From: Fragilariopsis cylindrus CCMP1102 | Lineage: Eukaryota; Bacillariophyta; Bacillariophyceae; Bacillariales; Bacillariaceae | Reading direction: 5' to 3' | NCBI GenBank assembly: GCA_900095095.1 | Contig: FMBT01000304.1 | Location: 496,001 to 560,000, forward strand | Length of the DNA stretch: 64,000 bases | Part shown: piece by piece, positions 56,411-64,000 of the stretch | Numbering within the stretch: the stretch's first letter is position 1 | Layout of the letters: every line of letters begins with the position of its first letter | Translations under genes and position numbers: made by a program | Notes under the pieces: generated by a model | Told to the model about the DNA's origin: nothing | Seen by the model: only the letters and a program-made list of their open reading frames with translations | The model's database searches: none

Positions 56411-57119
56411 TGTTTGGTCTTTATTACTCTATTCTAGTAGAAATTGTGCAGTAAAATAGCTTTGTCTTTGATGACGGATCGTGATCGGATCAATGAACTT
56501 TGTTTGAGTATGGGAAATAATGAAAGTGAGGATGAGGCAGTTTGTCGGAAGTCTAACGCTCTGTCTAACGCTCTGAATGAGGGATGGGACCAAACAAGAA
56601 TGAGTTGGTTGTTTATGTACTGTACACGTATAACACAACTGAACTTGTCGTTAGGTTTTTGTTCGTGATGTCTGTCGGAAGCAACAACCCGTTTTATAAT
56701 GGTGTGTCGTTATGATAAGCTAACTGCACATACTAAATTATTATTTTAAAAAACGGTATGCATGTTTGTGTGAAAGAACGAAGATGACCGTCCAGCGTGA
56801 AATTTGAATTTATTCATCATAACGGTTTTCATTTAAGGGTTCATGCTTTCCTTTAACGGAGTTTAACATACCGTTTTAAACAAAAATGATGTATAACGAT
56901 AATATCGCGCACTAATTCTGCTTACCGCGCGATTGACCGTTAGTAATGATCATAATGAGATTTAAATTGTTTTTTAGACAACGCCACGTAATTGAATTAT
57001 CAACAGTACCACTTTGGTGCGTTACAAGTCTCTCAAACAGATTGAATTTTCGCGCTGGGGATCTGTCGAAAGCATTGAATAATCTCCGCGTGGAAATAGA
57101 CATTAATATAAACACTAAT
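56411..57119. other. 5' flank of LRR B, no gene seen
   Basis: A small direct duplication of GTCTAACGCTCTG at 56552-56574. Nothing else supported. Confidence 0.5.
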
Positions 57120-57308
57120 TCATGCCAAGATTTTACTAGTATTTGTTAGTGTAGTATATAATAACAACTTTAGCATCAAGTATATCCACCTAAAGAGGGG
57201 TTTTTTTGAAATTATAAGCTGAGAAGTTTAAAATTGACCTATTGGATGGAGAAATATTACATTCCTTAGTCTTGTAAGCCTATTGATATCATACAATGTA
57301 GGCTCACA
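57120..57308 (+). repeat. Dispersed repeat end module, copy 2
   Basis: Same orientation as 661-845, roughly three-quarters identical by eye. Confidence 0.6.
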
Positions 57309-57364
57309 CACAGCACACATCAAATAACCCCCAAAAATGGCCCATTTGCAGTGTTTTGTGTGCA

Positions 57365-58440
57365 TACAGTACATTCAAAAAGATGAATCATGCCAAAATA
57401 TATGGATGGGGTGCACCATATATACCAAAGGGAACTTGCTCTTGGTACTTTGTGTTGATGATCCAGCTTAGGTGCGCACAAAAGTGGAAAACCCCGTTTT
57501 GGGGCCTAAATGGCCCATTTTGTGGTAAATGCCACCCTATACCTTCATAACCACCATAGACACCTAAATATTATGAGGACCTTGTAGGTATGGGTATGAT
57601 AAATGCTAGTACACCCAAACCATCTAGTGTTATCCTCTGAAACCCTTCCAAATAAGATATTTTGTATTCATTTCTGATCCAAAATCTTGTTGTTTGTGTG
57701 CCTTCCACACCAGCAAATTGAATATCATTCCGCAACCACAGGAACAGGAAAGTTGTAGGAGGCAAACACAATATTCTAATACTCTATGTGAATGCTTATG
57801 CAACCAACGCATCTGGAGTTGTCCTCTGAAATCCTTTCAAATAAGATATTTTGTATTCATTTCTGATCCAAAATCTTGTTGTTTGTGTGCCTTCCACACC
57901 AGCAAATTGAATATCATTCCGCAACCACATGAACAAAAAAGTTGTAGGAGGGAAACACAATGTTCTAGTACTCTATTTGAATGCTAGTGCATATGACTCA
58001 TCTGGAGTTGTCCTCTGCAACCCTTTCAAATGAGATATTTTGTGGTTCCTCTCTATTTGAAAATCTTGTTGTTTGTGTGCGTGCAACAACAGCAAGATAA
58101 ATTTTATTCCTCAACCACATGAACAAAAAAGTTGTAGGAGGCAAACACAATGTTCTAGTACACTATGTGAATGTTTGTGCACATGACTCATCTGGTGTTG
58201 TCCTCTGAAACCCTTTCAAATAAGATATGTTGTTGTTAGTTTTGATCCAAAATCTTGTTGTTTATGTGCCTTCCACACCAGCAAAATAAATTTCATTCTG
58301 CAACCACAAGAACAGAAAAGTTGTAGGAGGCAAACACTATGTTCTAGTAGACGATGTGGATGCTAGTGCACTAGTGCACCTGACCCATCTGGTGCTGTCC
58401 TATGGAACCCTTTTACTTGAGATATTTTGTGGTTCATTAT
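57365..58440 (-). repeat. 189-bp tandem repeat array, copy 2 (inverted), with its flank
   Basis: Units marked by AGATATTTTG begin at about 57656, 57844, 58033, 58223 and 58420, spacing 188-197 bp. Each is the reverse complement of the 850-1318 unit (GTTGTAGGAGGCAAACACAA, TTCTAGTACACTATGTGAAT). 57365-57540 corresponds to the reverse complement of 2210-2345. The period being a multiple of three lets a 98-codon ORF pass through, which is not evidence of coding. Confidence 0.75.
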
Positions 58441-59662
58441 TTCTGATCAAAATTTGTATGGTCTAAAATACATACATTTCATTATTTAAACATACCACCA
58501 GGTAGATTTGAACACATAATTGATTCACTTTTCTCACTAGGACATATTACTTGTGAATGGGAAGCATTATCATCCCAACCCACCATTATTTTGAATGTAA
58601 TTGCACTTTACCCCTGTTTTCCAAACGCGGCCATTAAAAACCAATTTTGACAGGAACATTTACACTTGGATCCACTCCTACGGATCCACTCCTACCTGAA
58701 ATCAAAGAGTGAGTGTATGTGGGTTCTATTCCTGTAAACAGTATCAACTCAATTCAACAACTAGGACTTTAGAGTGAGATTTTGTTATGCAATTCTTGTA
58801 AATTTGTCTATGTAAGAGGTAGGTAGGTTGCATTGAGTTAGAAGTAAGGGACAACAACAATATTGGTGTAGTACATCCCTGGTGGATCCACACCTGGTGC
58901 ACCATGATGCCTCTATTCCTGTCAGCCAAACTGTATGAAACAATAAAAAGAACTGCTACTGCTGCTACTGTGTGAGAGTTTGCTGTGTATATTGTATCAC
59001 TGGTGGATCTACAACATGTAGGTTCTGTTCTGTTCTTTCCTGTCAATCATGATACAACAACTGCTGATGTGTGAGGAAACTAGCTTTCTACTCCATGCAA
59101 GCTACACATGGCATAGCAATAATTGTCACTTAGTTAGCCTCCTGTCTCATGTATAGGAGGTGGTACTAAAATAATATGACTGTGGTACATCCATTCCTCA
59201 CACATGCTCTGGTTTTATCTATTCCCTGCCAACCAACCAAAGAATTGCTGCTACTGCTGTGTGCAAATTTTCTATTGCTCACTCCCTGTAGTTTTTTGCA
59301 TGCCATGTAAAGGTGGTTAATGGTACAATGATGATACTAAAAACTGGTGGTATATCAACTGATGGATCCACTTGTTGGTGCATGATGGTTTTTTTCTAAG
59401 ATCTACTATTGTGTAAGAGTTTGTTGCACACTTCCTGTAAACCCTCTACATACCATGTAGTATAAAGGTGGTGGTACACTGGTTGATCCACTCCTCCTGA
59501 TGCATTTGAAACAGCAACAACAACAAGGAACACTCTGAAATTTGCATCCACTCCTTTTGTTTCACTTGGGCATATTATCTATTCCTGTCCACCAAACAGT
59601 ATGAAAAAACAACAACAAGGAGAGGAAATGCCCATCTCGTACACTGTTTTTTTACTGAATCA
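58441..59662. repeat. Degenerate interspersed repeats, no gene
   Basis: Motifs recur irregularly: a CTATTCCTGTCCACCAAACAG-like unit at about 58725, 58912, 59218 and 59578; GTGTGAGAGTTTGCTG-like at 58970 and 59412; GGATCCACTCCT at 58671, 58685 and similar near 59490. It looks like old diverged tandem DNA continuing the repeat block. Confidence 0.5.
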
Positions 59663-59663
59663 C

Positions 59664-60422
59664 ATGTAAGGAGGTAGGATATTATGCACAACAAACCACA
59701 CACTCAGTCTGATGGTGTACATTGTGGTACTACACACACACACACACACACAGACGTGCATACACTACTGCTGCTACTATTAGCACTGATCTAATCAGAT
59801 CAATATAAATAGTTGAAGGACATAACCACATTATAGTAGAGCAACAGGTAGGGTAGGTAGGTATCAACCAGTATCAACCAATGGGACCACATTTAGGTGG
59901 AGCACAAAAGGAATATGTAAGGAGGTAGGATATTATGCACAACAAACCACACACTCAGTCTGATGGTGTACATTGTGGTACTACACACACACACACACAC
60001 ACACACAGACGTGCATACACTACTGCTGCTACTATTAGCACTGATCTAATCAGATCAATATAAATAGTTGAAGGACATAACCACATTATAGTAGAGCAAC
60101 AGGTAGGGTAGGTAGGTATCAACCAGTATCAACCAATGGGACCACATTTAGGTGGAGCACAAAAGGAATATGTAAGGAGGTAGGATATTATGCACAACAA
60201 ACCACACACTCAGTCTGATGGTGTACATTGTGGTACTACACACACACACACACACACACAGACGTGCATACACTACTGCTGCTACTATTAGCACTGATCT
60301 AATCAGATCAATATAAATAGTTGAAGGACATAACCACATTATAGTAGAGCAACAGGTAGGGTAGGTAGGTATCAACCAGTATCAACCAATGGGACCACAT
60401 TTAGGTGGAGCACAAAAGGAAT
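59664..60422. repeat. Tandem array, three near-identical units of about 253 bp
   Basis: Units begin with TGTAAGGAGGTAGGATATTA at 59665, 59916 and 60171. They are almost identical apart from the length of an internal CA run, and each contains the palindrome-like TGATCTAATCAGATCA and the tail TTTAGGTGGAGCACAAAAGG. High identity implies recent expansion. Confidence 0.9.
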
Positions 60423-60544
60423 AACAACAGTATGACTTCAAAACTGTTGATTCATCTACCTGAAAGAAGGTGCAAAAATTGGAATGGTAATGTTGTTGCT
60501 GTTATTGAGATGAGAGGAAGAGAGAGATGAGAGAGAGAGAGAGA

Positions 60545-60598
<54 letters not shown>

Positions 60599-60887
60599 GA
60601 GAGAGATTAGATGCCTACACAGTGGGTACTGCTACTATTAGCACTGATCTAATCAGATCAATATATAAATAGTTGATGGACATGACCACATTATAGTAGA
60701 GCAACAGGTAGGGTAGGTAGGTAGGTATCAACCAATGGGACCGCATTTAGGTGGAGCACAAAAGGAATAATAGCATGACCTCAAAACTGTTGATTCGTCT
60801 ACCTGAAAGAGGGTGCAAAATTGGAAAGGTAATTTAGTTGCTGTTATTGAGATGAGAGATAGAGAGAGAAAGTGAGAGAGAGAGAGA

Positions 60888-60941
<54 letters not shown>

Positions 60942-60960
60942 TAAAGATTAGATGCCTACA
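60423..60960. repeat. Fourth, diverged unit and GA/GT microsatellites
   Basis: 60630-60770 repeats the second half of the array unit with several substitutions. The flanking ACTTCAAAACTGTTGATTC ... CTGTTATTGAGATGAGAG blocks followed by GA and GT runs occur twice (60432-60610 and 60778-60945), so a larger unit of about 350 bp was duplicated too. Confidence 0.8.
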
Positions 60961-61926
60961 CTTACAGTGTGTGTGTGTGTGTGTGTTGTGGACTTCTTCT
61001 CTTCCTATTTTTTTCCACCACCAGAGCAATCACTACCAATCATTATTAATCAGAGAAATAATAGTAGAGAGGAAAAGATACCACAACAAAATAAACAAAA
61101 TGATAAAATGTATTTACAGTAACTTACCGGTATGTTGTGGATGTGGAAGCAGAACACAAAGCAAGGCAGAGGATAAAGTTACGGTAGCGAAAGAACAATA
61201 GTGAAAATGAATGATAGTGGCAATAGCGATCATCAATCATCAATCATCAATCATCACGCTACTGTACTGTACAAGAAGATGTGTTGACGATGATGAGTTA
61301 GTTGTTGTAGATAAAAATTAAATTAAACTAAATTCCGATTGATTCGATTCGTTACTGTTGTTGGTCATGTTGCTTTCATGCATGATTGCATGACGATGAC
61401 GATGACTTGGGGTTGCATCAACAACAATTAATAGCGGTCCGTGATGCGATGATGGCAAGGTGTTTATTAGTTTTTCTGTGGATAGTTTGTACAGTACGTA
61501 ACAGCTCTAAAGTCTAAAATGTGCTACTATAGCTAACTAGTAGCAATTCAGTACAGTACAGTACAGTAGACTAGTAGATCTATATAAAAGTTTGATGTGG
61601 TTTTTAAAAAGGCATTCTTAGGTAATTACTGTAAATGCAGTTTATTTGTTGAATTATGTAGAATGGATCATATATATATATTCATAGTATTTCTGATTAT
61701 GTATGTTTACGTTTACGTTTCTTCTTCTTTTGTGTTAAATATCTTCTACATCATCATCACGACGACGACGACGACGACGACGATAGTTGAAATCATCCAC
61801 ATCATCGTTGTCAACGATGCATTAGTAGTAGAACTACTTGAAGCATCAGGTACTAATACCATGATTAGAAGTATCAACACCGTACCGTCGTTATTGATTG
61901 TTGGTGTTCATTTCATACTTTATTCT
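60961..61926. other. Intergenic 3' flank of the Kelch gene
   Basis: Contains CAATCATCAAT repeats (61228-61253), CAGTACAGTACAGTA at 61550 and a CGA triplet run at 61758-61783. No gene is supported. Confidence 0.5.
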
Positions 61927-63128
61927 TCACCATTGCTGCATAGTAATTTCATTACTTGTTGGGAAACAGTTACATGCTTCATCAAATAAATTGTGTCCAC
62001 CGAATGCAAATTCGGTGGACACATGATCATTCTCACTTGATGCTGGCCATGCTTCAGTAATAAAGCTAGGACGAAATCCTTGACGCATATCAACAAAATT
62101 ATCACCTCTTGTAATTGTTGTAGTATCATATACTTCAACATCAATGATACCAGTACCAGTAGTTAATTCGGTTGTTGTATCAAACATAAATGTTGTACTA
62201 CTAAGAGAATCATTAGGAACAATTTCAATATAAATTTTAGTTTTATCACCAGAATCATCAGTGGAAACAAAAATTGTCTCTGATGTTAAATATTCATTTG
62301 GTATAGTACCAACAGTTGTCCATGTATTCATGATCGGATCATATACCTATTTGTATTTGTGTAATCATGTTGTTTGTTGTTATGATTGAAAAGGGGGGGG
62401 AGTTGAATCCATCGTTTTAAGTTAGTAGTGAAATAGACAAAAGTGAGAACACACACACACACACACACACACACGTGTACTGCATACAATACAATACAAT
62501 ATACTTTACTTACATCCACTTCAGGAATAATTGTATCATCAGGTATAGCACGTCCACCAATTAACCAAAGTCTACCATCTGATGTTGCAACAGCCGAATG
62601 TTTATAACGTGGTCGTGGCATATCCGCTAACGTTTCAATTGCACCCGTAGTTTGTGTAGTAACATATCCTGTATTATCCATGGTAGTATCAGAGGATGGA
62701 ATGAAACCATATAATTTGGAGGATATAGATTCACACTCTAATCCGAATAATATCGAATCCGCATCACATCCACCTGAGATATAAATCCTAGCTGGTACTT
62801 CCTCCACTTTAAAAAGACCTTCTCTAATAAATGTTGTTGTACTTGTTGCAGTTGCACTTTCTTGTGTACGACGACGGCTTCTAGTACGAGCACCAATTTC
62901 TTCAGCAGAACCAGTAGATGTAATTGTATCTTTAGTTGTAACAGATGCTGGAATATATGTAGCAGTATTATCTGCTAATGGTGTTGGTAAAGATACAGTA
63001 TCCAATACTTTCCAATTGCTTTCTGCCTCACCACCCATTACTAGGCTACTAAGAAGAGCTACTAAAAGTGTAGCAGACATACTAGCGCCGGAAGAAGAAG
63101 AAGGAGAAAAGTTGACGAACAATTTCAT
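61927..63128 (-). CDS. Secreted Kelch-repeat-like protein
   Basis: Exons 63128-62514 and 62346-61927, intron 167 bp with a CA run, phase 0, giving an intact 344-residue product. Signal peptide: MKLFVNFSP ... SATLLVALLSSLVMGGEA. Mature part contains PARIYISGGCDADS, ETLADMPRPRYKHSAVATSD, GRLWLIGG and VDVYDPIMNTWTTVG, the pattern of Kelch blades (RYxHSAV, LWLIGG, YDPxxNTW), followed by a less typical C-terminal half (YIEIVPNDSLSSTTFMFDTT, HNLFDEACNCFPTS). Only two to three blades are evident, fewer than the six of a full propeller, so blades are either divergent or the gene continues beyond the called stop. Confidence 0.7.
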
Positions 63129-64000
63129 AGTGATGGATACGTTCAGTTGCTTGTTTTGCTTTTGTTTTGTTTTTAAAGACCAAAAGTTCTGAATGAGAGA
63201 GAATATATTAATATCGCGTTGAAAGAATACTCGGGGAGAAAGGAACTCGAATTCGTTTTTGTTTTATCTGATAATACTACACAATGAATGATAATAATAT
63301 GTGAATGTAGATAGTAGTTTCAGATGTTATTGGCTGTTATTGTATTAATAAAAGCAGCAACAGTAAGTTAATAGCTATGAATGAAAAAAGAGACTTTTTT
63401 TCTAGTGAATACCGTACAAAATTGTAGTTGAAAATCACAAGATCGTGGTGTGTGTACTAGTCAGTATGCGGTTTGGAAAATGATAAATACACTTCTATAA
63501 AAATGGTTGTGTCGTTGGTTGTGTAAAGTCAATTAAGAATAAAGAGTTCTCTTTTTTAATGGTTTTGTGAAGAAAAAAATACTTAAGGTAATGCATCGCG
63601 TCTAAGTTGAAGTTTGGATGAATGAATGAAAATAGAAGAGAATCCATCGAAATCACACATCGTTACTTCTAACCATAACATAGATCACTATGAGTAAAAT
63701 AATATACTTAGTAGAACATTATAGTACGTTAAGTTAGGGTGGTTCGCGTCGCGAGTTGAAGGTTCTTTTGGTAAAGTGCTGGGGAAAAGAATGAATAATG
63801 AGGGAAGTCCCTTGTTTTTAATGGTTTGTTTGAAAAATAACAAATAACAAAGCGCCTATAAAAATGTGAGACTTTTTGGCTTGTTTTCGTCGCGCTTTGC
63901 TTGCTAAACTGACATAACCTGTGGTGATTCCTGCTTACCGGTACCTTCATTTTTATCATGGAATGTGTACTACAGTACTAGTACCGTAGTAGAATAGAAG
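63129..64000. other. Upstream flank of the Kelch gene, no gene seen
   Basis: AT-rich sequence, presumably including the Kelch promoter. A related pair of stretches is seen at 63535-63585 and 63785-63850 (both with TTTTTAATGGTTT and a following poly-A/ATAA run). No supported ORF. Confidence 0.45.

Noticed and set aside
57694-57987. 98-codon ORF with a 63-residue internal repeat
   Set aside because: It arises because the 189-bp satellite period is a multiple of three; other units of the array are not open and no domain is present.
61597-61989. 130-residue plus-strand ORF
   Set aside because: It overlaps the Kelch gene 3' end in antisense and contains a Thr run from a CGA microsatellite; no recognisable features.

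Overview
This is a eukaryotic nuclear window, most likely from a diatom (stramenopile; a raphid pennate is my best guess). The evidence is AT-rich DNA with spliceosomal GT-AG introns of about 100 to 540 bp, long Asn/Asp/Gln/Ser low-complexity stretches, secreted Pro-Thr-rich proteins with leucine-rich repeats ending in a Cys motif (LTADC ... CC.xC), trinucleotide microsatellites, and fossils of Copia retroelements with a Gly-rich Gag of the kind seen in diatoms. The species cannot be named from sequence alone.

Layout. 1-505: 3' end of a low-complexity ORF. 660-2350: a repeat block with a 189-bp tandem unit, homologous in inverted orientation to a block at 57120-58440. 2827-6277: an OSCA/TMEM63-type mechanosensitive channel gene. 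7216-12527: an acidic low-complexity region running into a nuclear-looking protein (SUMO-interacting motif, RanBP2 zinc finger, AT-hook, Tudor-like segment, degenerate cytosine-methyltransferase fold). 13557-15912 (minus): a secreted Pro-Thr-rich FAS1 protein. 16730-18150 (minus): a broken Copia Gag fossil. 20028-21980: a thioredoxin-like membrane-anchored protein. 22277-23113 (minus): a secreted stand-alone Hint-domain protein. 24193-26305: a segment bounded by inverted arms. 27034-29044: a 7TM receptor-like protein with a Cys-rich ectodomain. 29433-30423 (minus): a ubiquitin-like/STI1-like protein. 31304-32900: an MFS transporter. 34523-35635: a weakly Nudix-like protein. 36913-38053: a multi-pass membrane protein, followed within 20 bp by a Copia 3'-end fossil. 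39965-42362 (minus): a multi-exon trypsin-like protease. 44172-46353 and 53694-56410 (both minus): two paralogous secreted Pro-Thr/LRR proteins. 48716-50042 (minus): a wrecked P-type H+-ATPase copy. 50277-50511: a MITE-like element. 59663-60960: a tandem array of about 253 bp. 61927-63128 (minus): a secreted Kelch-like protein.

Common themes. Many genes encode cell-surface or secreted products (FAS1, LRR pair, trypsin, Kelch, Hint, 7TM receptor, channel, transporter), as expected for a diatom accessory region rather than a metabolic cluster. There is no operon-like organisation.

A quality caveat matters for any user. In six genes the reading frame changes mid-gene, at least 13 times, and every change has the same sign (equivalent to one missing base), on both strands, often at short homopolymers. 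Other long genes (trypsin, both LRR genes, 7TM receptor, Kelch, Hint) are intact. Residual single-base deletions in the assembly are the simplest explanation, so these genes should not be called dead without read support.
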